Source: CAWDBV01 sp963800705
GTDB lineage: Bacteria > Actinomycetota > Thermoleophilia > Solirubrobacterales > 70-9
Assembly: GCA_963800705.1 (NCBI GenBank)
Contig: CAWDBV010000002.1
Span: 62,001-126,000 of the forward strand
Direction: 5' to 3'
DNA length: 64,000 nucleotides
A program made the position numbers and the translations under genes. Shown one piece after another: positions 47,656 through 56,837 of the stretch. How positions within the stretch are numbered: the stretch's first letter is position 1; the number at the start of each line of letters is the position of its first letter. The notes beneath the pieces were generated by a model, which was not told the origin of the DNA, searched no databases, and saw nothing but the letters and a program-made list of their open reading frames with translations.

Positions 47656-47743
47656 GGAGGGGTGCCGGAGTGGTTGAACGGGGCGGTCTCGAAAACCGTT
47701 AAGGGCCTTCGGGTCCTTCGTGGGTTCGAATCCCACCCCCTCC
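47656..47743 (+). tRNA. tRNA-Ser (CGA)
   Basis: 88-nt type II tRNA. Acceptor arms GGAGGGG and CCCCTCC, anticodon loop CTCGAAA (anticodon CGA) on a CGGT/ACCG stem, long variable arm (GGGCCTTCGGGTCC) and T-arm GGTTCGAATCC. No CCA is encoded. It reads UCG, a common Ser codon in this GC-rich genome. Confidence 0.95.
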
Positions 47744-47771
47744 GCTTTGGCGGCTTGAGAGCCGCCGTTCC

Positions 47772-48425
47772 ATGCCGAGCGACTCAGACCGATATCTGCC
47801 CGCGCTTCGCTTCCCGGCGCTGACCAGGATCTACGACCCGCTGATCCGGCTGACGACGCGCGAGTCGACTTTCAAGCGGCGGCTGGTGGAACAGGCGGCC
47901 CCCGAGGCGGGCCAGCGGGTGCTCGACCTCGGCTGCGGCACCGGAACCCTGGCGCTACTGGTCGCCGAAGTGGAGCCTCAGGCCGATGTCGCCGGCCTCG
48001 ACGCGGATCCCGAGATGCTCGCCCAGGCCCGGCAGAAAGCCGAGCGCGCCGGCGTCGAGCTCGAGTTGACCGAGGGATTCTCGACCGAGCTCCCCTTCGC
48101 AGACGCGAGCTTCGATCTCGTGCTCTCGACGCTCTTCTTCCACCATCTCGATCCCGAGTCGAAGCGGCAGACAGCGCGCGAGATCGCGCGCGTCCTGCGC
48201 CCCGGCGGCAAGCTGCACGTCGCCGACTGGGGCCGGCCCTCCGATCCGATGATGGCGGCGGCCTTCCTCAGCGTTCGAGTCCTCGACGGGTTCGAAAACA
48301 CCCGCGACAACGCCCGCGGCGCGCTGCCGGAGATCTTCGAGGACGCCGGGCTCGATCCGGCGCGGCAGACGGCGCGCTTCCGCACCGCGTTCGGCACCCT
48401 GGCCCTGATCAGCGCCGGCCGCTGA
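47772..48425 (+). CDS. Class I SAM-dependent methyltransferase
   Basis: 217 residues. It has RVLDLGCGTGTLALLVAEVEP (motif I), VAGLDADPEML, TELPFADASFDLVLSTLFFHHL (II) and IARVLRPGGKLHVADWGRP (III). The N-terminal FPALTRIYDPLIRLTTRE is typical of methyltransferases acting on lipid or quinone-like substrates. It starts 29 nt after tRNA-Ser(CGA), possibly cotranscribed with it. Confidence 0.88.
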   Translation: MPSDSDRYLPALRFPALTRIYDPLIRLTTRESTFKRRLVEQAAPEAGQRVLDLGCGTGTLALLVAEVEPQADVAGLDADPEMLAQARQKAERAGVELELTEGFSTELPFADASFDLVLSTLFFHHLDPESKRQTAREIARVLRPGGKLHVADWGRPSDPMMAAAFLSVRVLDGFENTRDNARGALPEIFEDAGLDPARQTARFRTAFGTLALISAGR

Positions 48426-48457
48426 CGGGGCCGCCTGCGTAAAGTTTGTCGGCCGCC

Positions 48458-48922
48458 ATGGAGCACACCGCAAACCATCACGCCCCAGACGAGCTCAACG
48501 GCCTCGCGACCAGCGCCACGCTCCACTGCCTGACCGGCTGCGCCGCCGGAGAGGTGACCGGCATGGCGATCGCCACCGCGCTCGGCTGGGGGGACATCGC
48601 TCAGATCGCGACGGCGGTCGGCCTTGCCTACGTGTTCGGATTCGCACTCACCGCGCTCCCCCTGGTCCGAGCCGGGCTCGCGGCGGGGGCGGTCGTCTCA
48701 ACCGCGCTCGCGTCCGACACCGTGTCGATCACGATCATGGAAGTGATCGACAACGTTTTCGTGATTCTCGTGCCCGGCGCGATGGACGCCGGGGTCGGCG
48801 ACCTGCTGCTCTGGGCCAGCGTCGCCGGCGGCTTCGTGATCGCCTTTCCGTTCGCCTTTCTCGCCAACCGCTATCTGATCGCGCGCGGTAAGGGCCACGC
48901 CGTCGTCCACGAGTACCACTGA
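48458..48922 (+). CDS. DUF4396 membrane protein
   Basis: 154 residues, four membrane helices. ATLHCLTGCAAGEVTGMAIATALGW has the CLTGC-x2-GE motif of DUF4396, and the C-terminus holds AFPFAFLANRYLIARGKGHAV. Conserved Cys and His residues (AAMEHTANHH at the N-terminus, HEYH at the end) suggest metal handling; in other bacteria relatives lie near copper genes, which is general knowledge, not shown here. The ATG was preferred to an upstream TTG. Confidence 0.85.
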   Translation: MEHTANHHAPDELNGLATSATLHCLTGCAAGEVTGMAIATALGWGDIAQIATAVGLAYVFGFALTALPLVRAGLAAGAVVSTALASDTVSITIMEVIDNVFVILVPGAMDAGVGDLLLWASVAGGFVIAFPFAFLANRYLIARGKGHAVVHEYH

Positions 48923-48953
48923 CGTGAACGGCTGACCGGATACGGTCGGCGAG

Positions 48954-50235
48954 ATGCCCACCCCCGAGCGTATTCAGCGCACCTACTACCTGCTGGTGCT
49001 CGGCAACACGCTCGCGACGTCGTTCATCTGGGGCATCAACACGATCTTCCTGCTCGACGCGGGGCTGTCCAACCTCGAGGCGTTCGCGGCCAACGCCTTC
49101 TTCACCGCCGGGATGGTGATCTTCGAGGTCCCGACCGGGATCGTCGCCGACAGCGTCGGGCGCCGTGCCTCGTTCCTGCTCGGCACCGTGACGCTCGCCG
49201 TGACGACCCTGCTCTACGTCTACCTGTGGCAGATCGAGGGGCCGTTCTGGGCCTGGGCCGGGGTTTCGATCCTGCTCGGGCTCGGGTTCACGTTCTTCTC
49301 CGGCGCGCTCGAGGCCTGGCTGGTCGACGCGCTGACCGCGACCGGCTACACGGGCGATCTCGAAACCGTGCTCGGCCGCGGTCAGGTAGTGACGGGGATC
49401 GCGATGCTGAGCGGCTCGGTGGCGGGCGGCTACCTCGCGCAGCTGATCAACCTCGGGGCACCCTTCGTGCTTCGTGGAATCGTGCTCGCGGTGATGTTCG
49501 TGGTCGCGTTCCGGGTCATGCACGACGTCGGCTTCGAACCGAGGCGCGGCGAGGGGCTGAGCACCGAGATGAGGCGGATCGGCCGCGAGTCGGTCCGCTA
49601 CGGGCTCGGCGTGGCGCCGGTGCGGTGGCTGATGCTCTCCTCGCCGTTCCTCGGCGGGATCGGCATCTACGCCTTCTACGCCTTGCAGCCCTACCTGCTC
49701 GAGCTGGTCGGCGACCCCGAGGCCTACGGGATCGCCGGGCTGACGGCAGCGATCGTCGCCGGGGCGCAAATCGTCGGCGGGATCACCGCACCTCGAATCC
49801 GCCGCCTCTTTCACCGCCGCACCTCGGCGCTGCTCGCCTCGACCGTAGTCAGCGTCGCGGCGCTCGCGGTGATGGGCGCCTTCGAGCACTTCTGGGTCGT
49901 GATCGGCGCGGTCGTGGTCTGGGGGCTGCTTGTTCGCCGCCGACCGCCCGATCCGCCAGGCCTACCTGAACGGCCTCATACCCTCGCAACAGCGCGCGAC
50001 GATCATCTCCTTCGACTCGCTGATGGGCTCGGCCGGCGGCGTCGTCGTCCAGCCGGCCTTCGGCCGCGCCGCCGACGTATACAGCTACGCGACCACCTAC
50101 CTGTTCAGCGCCGCCGTCACGGCGCTGGCGCTGCCGTTCCTCTACCTCTCGCGGCGCGAGAACGCGCCGGCCGACACCGCGATCGAGCTCGGCGGCGAGC
50201 AGGTGCCGGTCGAGGAGGCCGCCGCGCGCGGCTAG
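48954..50235 (+). pseudogene. MFS transporter with a single-base frameshift
   Basis: About 427 residues when repaired. RTYYLLVLGNTLATSFIWG, then VPTGIVADSVGRRASFLLG (the loop 2-3 GxxxDxxGRR motif) and about eleven further helices define a major facilitator of the MFS_1 group; substrate unknown. The frame changes by one extra base at about 49929, where WGLL should continue into FAADRPIRQAYLNGLI and end at 50235. The rest is clean, so a sequencing error is possible. TACGGT lies 7 nt before the ATG. Confidence 0.85.
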
Positions 50236-50242
50236 GCCGTCC

Positions 50243-50755
50243 TCAGGCGACGGGCTCGAGCACCATGACCGGGATCGTCCGGCCGTGCTCGCTTGCCCGC
50301 TCCTGATAGCCGGCATAGCCCGAGTAGAGCCGGACGGCGAGGTCATAGAGCCGCTCGCGCTCCTCGCCCTCTGCCTCGCGGGCCCGGAAGCGGCCGGGCT
50401 CTCCGTGGGTCCAGGCCTCGACCTCGGGATTGGCCTTCAGGTTGTGGTACCAGGCGGGATGCTTGGGGGCGCCGCCCTTCGACGCGATCAGGATCACGTT
50501 GTCGCCGTCGGTGAAGTAGGCGAGCGGCGTGGTCCGCTCCTTGCCGCTCTTCGCCCCGGTGTGGGTGATGCAGACGGTCGGCGAGCCGGGCGCGACCCGG
50601 AGCCGGCCGCCGGTCGCCTTCATCATCACGGGATCGACCTTGTTGCCGACGTTGATCAGGAACCAGGTCACCGGGCGCAGCTTCGCGGCTCGCTCGAGCG
50701 CGCGGTCATAGGCGCCCTTCGGCTCGTTCGGGTCCTGGGTGCGGACGGGGCTCAC
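50243..50755 (-). CDS. Nitroreductase-family deazaflavin (F420)-dependent oxidoreductase
   Basis: 170 residues. VCITHTGAKSGKERTTPLAYF and VILIASKGGAPKHPAWYHNLKANPEVE are diagnostic of the Ddn-like F420H2-dependent split beta-barrel family. It would use F420H2 to reduce quinones or other acceptors. The GTG start overlaps the stop of the SDR gene (GTGA), so the two are coupled. Presence of this family implies F420 synthesis elsewhere in the genome. Confidence 0.93.
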   Translation of the reverse strand: MSPVRTQDPNEPKGAYDRALERAAKLRPVTWFLINVGNKVDPVMMKATGGRLRVAPGSPTVCITHTGAKSGKERTTPLAYFTDGDNVILIASKGGAPKHPAWYHNLKANPEVEAWTHGEPGRFRAREAEGEERERLYDLAVRLYSGYAGYQERASEHGRTIPVMVLEPVA

Positions 50756-51609
50756 CGGTCCTCTCCCTTCGGCTGCGGGAACTGGGTGCCGACGAACCGG
50801 TCCCAGCCGCGGTCGGTGAGCAGCTTCCCGGTCCCGATCACCATGTGGGCGGAAGGGGTGACCTTGTAGCGAGGCTTCGGGCGGCGCGAGGAGATCGCCT
50901 GCTCGATCTTCTTGGCCACTGTTTCGGGGCCGCCGCCGAGCCGCGCCATCGGACCCGAGTAGGCGCCGGCGGTCTCCTTAGCGACCGCCTGGTTGAACTC
51001 GCCGTAGGGGCCGCCGGCGGAGGCATCGTCGAGCGAGCCGACCGCGGTGTCGCCGAACTGGGTCTTGATCAGTCCCGGCTCGATGATTGCCACGTCGACG
51101 CCGAAGCCCTTGACCTCGAAGCGAAGCGCGTCCGAGAGCGCCTCAACCGCGTGCTTGGTCATGTGGTAGACGCCGCCGCCGGGGAAGACGACCTTGCCGC
51201 CGATCGAGCTGATGTTGACGATCTTCCCCCAGCCCTGGCGGCGCATCCCGGGGAGGGCAAGCTGGCACATCCGCATCAAGCCGAAGACGTTGGTCTCGAA
51301 CTGCCTGCGGACGCTGTCGAGCGGCACGGTCTCGATCGCGCCGCTCTGGCTGTAGCCGGCGTTGTTGACGAGCGCGCCGACCGCGCCCTCGGCGTCGGTG
51401 ACGGTCGCGACGGCCTTCTGCATCGAGCCTTCGTCGTTGACGTCGAGGGCGAGGGTCTCGCAGCCGCTCGCTTTCAGGTCCTCGATCGAGCTCTCATTGC
51501 GCGCCGTCGCATAGACCTTCCAGCCGTTGCCGGCCAGGCGCTCGGCGGTGGCGCGGCCGATTCCGGTCGAGCAGCCGGTGATCAGGACAGCCTTCGAAAC
51601 CTCACCCAT
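50752..51609 (-). CDS. SDR family oxidoreductase
   Basis: 285 residues, classical short-chain dehydrogenase. TGCSTGIG is the cofactor loop, LVNNAG the core motif, NISSIGG the catalytic Ser and YHMTK the Tyr-x3-Lys pair. It resembles the oxidoreductases that act on retinol/steroid-like alcohols. The ATG at 51609 has TATGCT 7 nt upstream. It is divergent from a zinc alcohol dehydrogenase gene 27 nt away and coupled to the F420 enzyme gene, so the three likely serve one redox pathway. Confidence 0.9.
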   Translation of the reverse strand: MGEVSKAVLITGCSTGIGRATAERLAGNGWKVYATARNESSIEDLKASGCETLALDVNDEGSMQKAVATVTDAEGAVGALVNNAGYSQSGAIETVPLDSVRRQFETNVFGLMRMCQLALPGMRRQGWGKIVNISSIGGKVVFPGGGVYHMTKHAVEALSDALRFEVKGFGVDVAIIEPGLIKTQFGDTAVGSLDDASAGGPYGEFNQAVAKETAGAYSGPMARLGGGPETVAKKIEQAISSRRPKPRYKVTPSAHMVIGTGKLLTDRGWDRFVGTQFPQPKGEDR

Positions 51610-51636
51610 CGCAGCCAGCATAGATACGCTCGGGCG

Positions 51637-52671
51637 ATGAAGGCGGTCACCTTTCAAGCGCCGGGCGAGGTCCGGCTCGAGGAGCGCCCCGATCCGGAGC
51701 CGCTCGAGCCCGGCGACGCGGTCGTGCGCGTGGAGGCGACCGGGGTCTGCGGCTCCGATCTCCACATCTACCACGGGCGGGTCCAGATCGAGCCCGGCTT
51801 CACGCTCGGCCACGAGTTCGTCGGCACCGTTGTCGCCACCGGGGACGGCGTCGAGAAGGTCGCCGAGGGCGACCGGGTGCTGGGCTGCTACTGCACCGCC
51901 TGCGGGGAGTGTTTCTTCTGCAAGCGCGGCGACTTCCACAAGTGCGACAAGGGCCGGGTCTTCGGGCACGGCGAGACGCTCGGCTCGCTGCAGGGCGCCC
52001 AGGCCGATGCGGTCCTGGTCCCGACCGCCGACCTCACGCTGCGCAAGGTTCCCGAGGGGCTTTCCGACGAGGTGGCGCTGTTCGCGGGCGACGTGATGGG
52101 CACCGGCTACCACGCCGCCGAGGCGCTCGAGATCGAGCAGGGAGGATCGGTGGCGGTGCTCGGGCTCGGCCCGGTCGGTCTCTGCGCGATCCAGGCCGCG
52201 AAGGCCGCCGGCGCCGAGAGCGTGATCGCGGTCGACACCGTCGAGGAGCGCCTCAAGATGGCTGAGTCGTTCGGGGCGACGCCGGTCCACCTCACCGACG
52301 GCGATCCCCGCGCCGCGGTCAAGGACGCGACCGAGGGCCGCGGGGTCGATGGCACTGTCGATGCGGTCGGCCACCCGGACGCGCTCGAGCTCGCCTGCCG
52401 GCTGACCCGCAAGGCGGGAACGGTTTCGGCTACCGGCGTCTACGCCGAGCGGCTCGACCTCCACATGGGGATCGTCTGGATCAAGGCGCTGACGCTTCGC
52501 ACCGGGCACGCCAACGTGATCAAGCATGTCGATCCGGTGCTCGAGCTGCTCGAGGCGGGCGATCTCGACCCGGCGCCGCTCGTCACGCACAAGATGGACC
52601 TCGAGCAGGCCCCTGAGGCCTACGAGATCTACGACCGCCGCGAGGCGCTCAAGATCGTGCTCTCGCCCTAG
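51637..52671 (+). CDS. Zinc-dependent alcohol dehydrogenase (MDR family)
   Basis: 344 residues. Catalytic zinc ligands are in TGVCGSDLHIY and GHEF; the structural zinc site is CGECFFCKRGDFHKC (C-x2-C-x2-C-x7-C). The NAD(P) site is VLGLGPVGLCAIQAAKAAGA. It oxidises alcohols or reduces aldehydes; the sequence resembles Zn-ADHs for formaldehyde/threonine-like substrates, but specificity is open. TACGCT lies 6 nt before the ATG. It shares the divergent promoter region with the SDR gene. Confidence 0.92.
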   Translation: MKAVTFQAPGEVRLEERPDPEPLEPGDAVVRVEATGVCGSDLHIYHGRVQIEPGFTLGHEFVGTVVATGDGVEKVAEGDRVLGCYCTACGECFFCKRGDFHKCDKGRVFGHGETLGSLQGAQADAVLVPTADLTLRKVPEGLSDEVALFAGDVMGTGYHAAEALEIEQGGSVAVLGLGPVGLCAIQAAKAAGAESVIAVDTVEERLKMAESFGATPVHLTDGDPRAAVKDATEGRGVDGTVDAVGHPDALELACRLTRKAGTVSATGVYAERLDLHMGIVWIKALTLRTGHANVIKHVDPVLELLEAGDLDPAPLVTHKMDLEQAPEAYEIYDRREALKIVLSP

Positions 52672-52767
52672 CGGCCGCGCCCCAAACGTCCAGTTACCGA
52701 AACCTGGGACTCCCAAGCGTGCTATTGCTTAGGTCACGAACTCATGTCACCTAAACGAAGGAGACGG

Positions 52768-53703
52768 ATGAGGACAAGCAGGAAGCTTGCTGCGACGGTG
52801 GCCCTGGCGGGCTGCGCCGCTGTGAGCGCACTGGCGCCCGCCTTGGCGAGCGCCGATACGTATGCACCAGGAGCCAACGCCCAGAACTTCCAGACGGGCG
52901 TCGGCGGCTGGACAGGAAGCACGACAAACGACGGGCTCTGCCTCCCGCCGCTGACCTGCCCGATCATCACCAACAGCTTCCAGGCTAGCGGTGGTGTCGG
53001 TGGAGCCGGCGACGGTTTCATCAGGTCCGGGGCCCTGGCGATCGCTCAGGCCGCGACGACCACGAACGCGACCTGGACCAGCAACACGTTCACCTACAAC
53101 GGGAACGGTGGCGTGCAGCCCGCGAATGTGCTGTTCGACATGTTCCGCAATTCGAACGTGGACGGGCTGGTCAGCGTCGGCGACTCCGTCAATTACACGG
53201 TGACGCTGCACAACACCAGCAACAACACCGATGTGACGGTGGTTCCGCAGACCACGCTCAGCGACACGGCTGACTGGACCGCCATTCCGACGGCGTCCGT
53301 TAACCCGAGTCTGCTGGTCGTCGGTCACAACTACCAGATCAGGGTCACGACCCAGTTCGTTGCGGTCGCCAACGCCCTTCTGGTGGGTGGCGAGTCCGAC
53401 TGGGACAACATTGTTGTCACCACCGTCGGTGATGCCAGCGGCGGCGGCGGCGGCGGCGGTACCGGCGGTTCCGGTACCGGCGGCTCCGGTACCGGCTCCG
53501 GCAGCGGTTCGGGTTCGGCCTCCGGCCAGAATCCCTACGGCTCTGCCGCGGCGGTCCAGGCGTGCATCAACAACGCCAAGAAGAAGGTTAAGAAGATCAA
53601 GAACAAGGCAAAGCGCAAGAAGAAGCTGAAGAAGAAGATTGCGAATTGCCAAGGCAAGAAGGTCGTCAAGAAGAAGAAGAAGGGCAAGAAGAGGAAGAAG
53701 TAA
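52768..53703 (+). CDS. Secreted Lys-tailed protein, tandem copy 1
   Basis: 311 residues. A signal peptide (RKLAATVALAGCAAVSALAPALASA) leads to DTYAPGANAQNFQTGVGGW, two Cys, and a beta-rich body of about 200 residues. A Gly/Ser linker and the tail VQACINNAKKKVKKIKNK...KKKIANC, then KKKKKGKKRKK, follow. No known domain. AAGGAG lies 4 nt before this ATG; an in-frame ATG eight codons upstream (52744) is a possible alternative. The leader and promoter segment GTGCTATTGCT (52719-52729) recur before copy 2. Likely a surface protein. Confidence 0.8.
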   Translation: MRTSRKLAATVALAGCAAVSALAPALASADTYAPGANAQNFQTGVGGWTGSTTNDGLCLPPLTCPIITNSFQASGGVGGAGDGFIRSGALAIAQAATTTNATWTSNTFTYNGNGGVQPANVLFDMFRNSNVDGLVSVGDSVNYTVTLHNTSNNTDVTVVPQTTLSDTADWTAIPTASVNPSLLVVGHNYQIRVTTQFVAVANALLVGGESDWDNIVVTTVGDASGGGGGGGTGGSGTGGSGTGSGSGSGSASGQNPYGSAAAVQACINNAKKKVKKIKNKAKRKKKLKKKIANCQGKKVVKKKKKGKKRKK

Positions 53704-53730
53704 GTAGCCCTTCGCGTATTGATGACCTCA

Positions 53731-53761
53731 GACGACGGCCCGCCAAACGCGGGCCGTCGTC
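53731..53761 (+). terminator. Rho-independent terminator after tandem copy 1
   Basis: Perfect 13-bp stem GACGACGGCCCGC (53731-53743) / GCGGGCCGTCGTC (53749-53761) with a CAAAC loop and a GTTTC tail. It lies 28 nt after the stop. Confidence 0.85.
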
Positions 53762-53941
53762 GTTTCTGCGCCTAGAACATACGGCCAGCGGGAGGCGATC
53801 CCCGAGCCTAGGCGTGCGAGGCGCGAACCCGGGTATCCGAACACCGCAACCTGTAGCCATATGTAGTGCTATTGCTACGCGTTAACAAGCCTGCCTTGGG
53901 TGGGCGACTGAGATCTCATGTCACCAAATCGAAGGAGAAAC

Positions 53942-54826
53942 ATGAGGACGAGCAGGAAGCTTGCGCTGTCGCTGGCCCTTGGGGCCACTGCAGCAGTGAG
54001 CGCTCTGGCGCCCGCCGTGGCGAGCGCCGATACGTATGCACCGCAGCCGAATGCGCAGACGTTTGCGACTTCGGTCGGCGGTTGGACCAACGCCACCAAC
54101 CCGGACGGCCTCTGCATCCCGGCCGTCAACTGCCCGCTGATCACGAATAGCTATCAGTCCTCGGGCGGTGTCGGTGGTGGATCCGATGGATTCATCCGCA
54201 GCAGCGTCATCGCCCTGCTGGGCGCCGGCGCGATCAACACGGGTGTCTGGACGAGCCCACCGTTCAGCTACACCGGCAACGGCGGCAACGTGCCAACGTC
54301 GGTTACGTTCAACCTGGCTCGCCGCTCAAACGTCGGGGCCCTGATTTCGGCTCCCGGCAACGTGGCGACCTACCAGGTCGATCTGATCAACACCGGAACG
54401 AATGCTGCCGTCCAGGTTCTGCCCTCGGCGAACCTCGTCGACACGCTGGGATGGCAAAGCATCCCGACGATTGCCGTCGATCCGGCGCAGTTGACCCTCG
54501 GAGCCAATTATGTGATCCGCATCCGTTCGAACTTCGCGACGGTCGCGGACGTGATTCCGATGGGCAACGCCGACTACGACAACGTCGTTCTCACCACCGC
54601 TGGTAACGCCAGTGGCGGTGGCGGTGGCGGTGCCGGAACCGGCGCCTCCGGCCAGAGCCCTTACAGCTCGGCCGCGGCGGTCCAGGCGTGCATCAACAAC
54701 GCCCGGAAGTCCGTCAGGAAGATCAAGAACAAGGCAAAGCGCAAGAAGAAGTTGAAGAAGAAGATTGCGAATTGCCGAGGCACCAAGGTCAAGAAGAAGA
54801 AGCGGAAGGGCCGCAAGCGCAAGTAA
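53942..54826 (+). CDS. Secreted Lys-tailed protein, tandem copy 2
   Basis: 294 residues, paralogue of the preceding gene: the same signal peptide start (MRTSRKLA), ADTYAPQPNAQTFATSVGGW, the same Cys positions and a similar tail (VQACINNARKSVRKIKNKAK, KKKIANC, RKGRKRK). The body has diverged by about half, while the leader (CTCATGTCACC, AAGGAG) and terminator are nearly identical, as is the tail DNA. This points to an old tandem duplication of the whole transcription unit. The AAG-rich 3' end has much lower GC than the neighbourhood. Confidence 0.8.
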   Translation: MRTSRKLALSLALGATAAVSALAPAVASADTYAPQPNAQTFATSVGGWTNATNPDGLCIPAVNCPLITNSYQSSGGVGGGSDGFIRSSVIALLGAGAINTGVWTSPPFSYTGNGGNVPTSVTFNLARRSNVGALISAPGNVATYQVDLINTGTNAAVQVLPSANLVDTLGWQSIPTIAVDPAQLTLGANYVIRIRSNFATVADVIPMGNADYDNVVLTTAGNASGGGGGGAGTGASGQSPYSSAAAVQACINNARKSVRKIKNKAKRKKKLKKKIANCRGTKVKKKKRKGRKRK

Positions 54827-54851
54827 GCCCCTCTGTTTGACCTGAGAGCTG

Positions 54852-54880
54852 ACGACGGCCCGCCATTGGCGGGCCGTCGT
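54852..54880 (+). terminator. Rho-independent terminator after tandem copy 2
   Basis: Perfect 13-bp stem ACGACGGCCCGCC (54852-54864) / GGCGGGCCGTCGT (54868-54880), ATT loop and TTGTTT tail. The stem is nearly the same as that after copy 1, supporting duplication of the unit. Confidence 0.88.
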
Positions 54881-54884
54881 TTGT

Positions 54885-56774
54885 TTATGCGGCGATCAGC
54901 TTCAGGACGTCGTCGGCGTGGCGCTCGATGAAGGCCGGGCCGATGCCGCGGATCTCGGCGAGGCGCTCGACGCTCGCCGGCCGCGAGGCAGCGATCGTCT
55001 CGAGCGTCGCATCGTGGGCGACGGTGTAGGCGGGCTTGCCCGCGGCTGCATCACGCCGCCACGCCTTCAGCGACTCGAACAGCACGGTGTCATCGGCTGA
55101 AAGGTCAGGCCGTTCCGCCGCGGGCTTCTTGGAGCCGGCGCGCCGGCGCTTGCGGACCGTGAGCTGCTCGGGGTCGGGAAGCCCGCTGTCGGGATCGCAG
55201 ACGTCGCAGCATCGCCCCAGCGCCGCGCCGGGGGTCGAGTCGCCGAAGTGGTCGAGCAGCAGCCGGCGGCGGCAGTTCGGCGAGCAGCTGTAGGCCTCGA
55301 CCGCGCGGTAGGCGCGCCAGCAGCGGTCGCGCGCGGCGCGGCACGCGGTGGCCGCCTTGGCGCGATCAAAGCCGTCGCCGACGGTGACCTCGAGCCGCCC
55401 TCCCGGCGCCGGCTCCACCGAACAGGCGCCGCAGCGCTCGGCGATCGCGAGCCGGATCCGCTCCTCGTCCTTGCGCGGGTTGTCGATCACGACCGCGTCC
55501 TCGGGACCGGCGGCGGCGCGGAGCCGCTCCACGTAGGCGGCGACGTCGTCGGGCTCGACGCTGCGCTGCTGGATGAAGCGCACCAGCCGCCCGAGATCGG
55601 CGCGCATCGCGAGCAGCACCGCGCGCGCCGGCCGCCCGTCGCGTCCCGCGCGGCCGGCCTCCTGGTAGTAGGCCTCGACGCTGGTCGGGATCGCCCAGTG
55701 CCAGACCGAGCGCACGTCGGCCTTGTCGATCCCCATCCCGAACGCGTTGGTGGCGACGATCACCTCGGCGTCGCCGGTCATGAAGCGGTGCTGGGCCGAG
55801 GCGCGCTCGTCGGGCGCGATCCCCGCGTGGTAGGCGGCCGCCTGCAGACCGGTCTCGCGGAGCGCGGCGGCGATCTCCTCGGTGTCGCGGCGGGTGCCGC
55901 AGTACACGATCGCGGGCCGGTTCGCGGGATCAGCCAGGCCGTGCTCGAGCAGCGCCAGCTTGCGCGCCTTCGAGCCCTTTCCCTCGAGGGTGACGGTGTC
56001 GAAGGAGAGGTTCGGCCGGTCGAATCCCGAGCGGACCATGAGCGGCTCGCGCATCCCCAGCCTGGCGACGATCTCCGCCGAGACCTCCTCGGTGGCCGTC
56101 GCGGTGCAGGCCATGACGGCGGGACGCCCGAGCCGCTCGAGCGCCTTCGGCAGCCGCAGGTAGTCGGGCCGGAAGTCGTGGCCCCACTCCGAGACGCAGT
56201 GGGCCTCGTCGACCGCCATAAGGTCGACCTCTCGCCGGCCGACGGCGTTCAGGAAGGAGGTCGAGCCGAAACGCTCCGGCGAGCAGTAGGCGATCCGCGC
56301 CGCGCCGTCGCCGATCCGCTCAAGCGCAAGCCGGTTCGCCTCCTCGGGGAGGCCCGACGCCAGCATCACCGCAGGGTGGCCCCCCTGGTCGAGGCGGCGC
56401 CACTGGTCGGCCATCAGCGCGATCAGCGGGCTGACAACAATCGTCAGTCGCTCGGATGCGAGCCCCGGCAGCTGATAGCAGAGGCTCTTGCCGCCACCGG
56501 TCGGCATCACGATCAGCGCGTCGCGACCCGCCAGTCCGGCCTCAACGGCTTCGCGCTGGCCGGGGCGAAAGGCGCCGTAGCCGAGGTGGGCGAGCAGCGC
56601 ATCGGGGGTCGGCGTCTCCTCGAAAACCCGGCGCGCGGCCGCGGGGCTGGCCGCCGCCTCGACACCCTCCAGCCCCTGCAGCGCGAGCGACCCCTCCGCC
56701 TGCGCGGACCCGTCAGGCTGCGGCTGCGCGGCTCCGGCGCCGAAGTCGATCGCCGTCTGCTCGGGAGCGTCCAC
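54885..56774 (-). CDS. recQ: ATP-dependent DNA helicase RecQ
   Basis: 629 residues. Walker A is MPTGGGKSLCYQLP, the DEAH box VDEAHCVSEWGHDFRPDY, and the aromatic-rich and ARR motifs are present (YYQEAGRAGRDG). A zinc site lies around CWRAYRAVEAYSCSPNC and RCCDVC, and a C-terminal HRDC domain covers about residues 555-629 (LAEIRGIGPAFIERH). It unwinds DNA 3' to 5' in recombination repair. The GTG start has TAGGCT 6 nt upstream. An N-terminal Ala/Glu-rich extension of about 50 residues is unusual. Confidence 0.95.
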   Translation of the reverse strand: MDAPEQTAIDFGAGAAQPQPDGSAQAEGSLALQGLEGVEAAASPAAARRVFEETPTPDALLAHLGYGAFRPGQREAVEAGLAGRDALIVMPTGGGKSLCYQLPGLASERLTIVVSPLIALMADQWRRLDQGGHPAVMLASGLPEEANRLALERIGDGAARIAYCSPERFGSTSFLNAVGRREVDLMAVDEAHCVSEWGHDFRPDYLRLPKALERLGRPAVMACTATATEEVSAEIVARLGMREPLMVRSGFDRPNLSFDTVTLEGKGSKARKLALLEHGLADPANRPAIVYCGTRRDTEEIAAALRETGLQAAAYHAGIAPDERASAQHRFMTGDAEVIVATNAFGMGIDKADVRSVWHWAIPTSVEAYYQEAGRAGRDGRPARAVLLAMRADLGRLVRFIQQRSVEPDDVAAYVERLRAAAGPEDAVVIDNPRKDEERIRLAIAERCGACSVEPAPGGRLEVTVGDGFDRAKAATACRAARDRCWRAYRAVEAYSCSPNCRRRLLLDHFGDSTPGAALGRCCDVCDPDSGLPDPEQLTVRKRRRAGSKKPAAERPDLSADDTVLFESLKAWRRDAAAGKPAYTVAHDATLETIAASRPASVERLAEIRGIGPAFIERHADDVLKLIAA

Positions 56775-56837
56775 GGATCGAGCCTACGGCGCGCCTTGGA
56801 CAGCAAGGCGCGCTGAATGTGACGATTTGGCCGCTTG

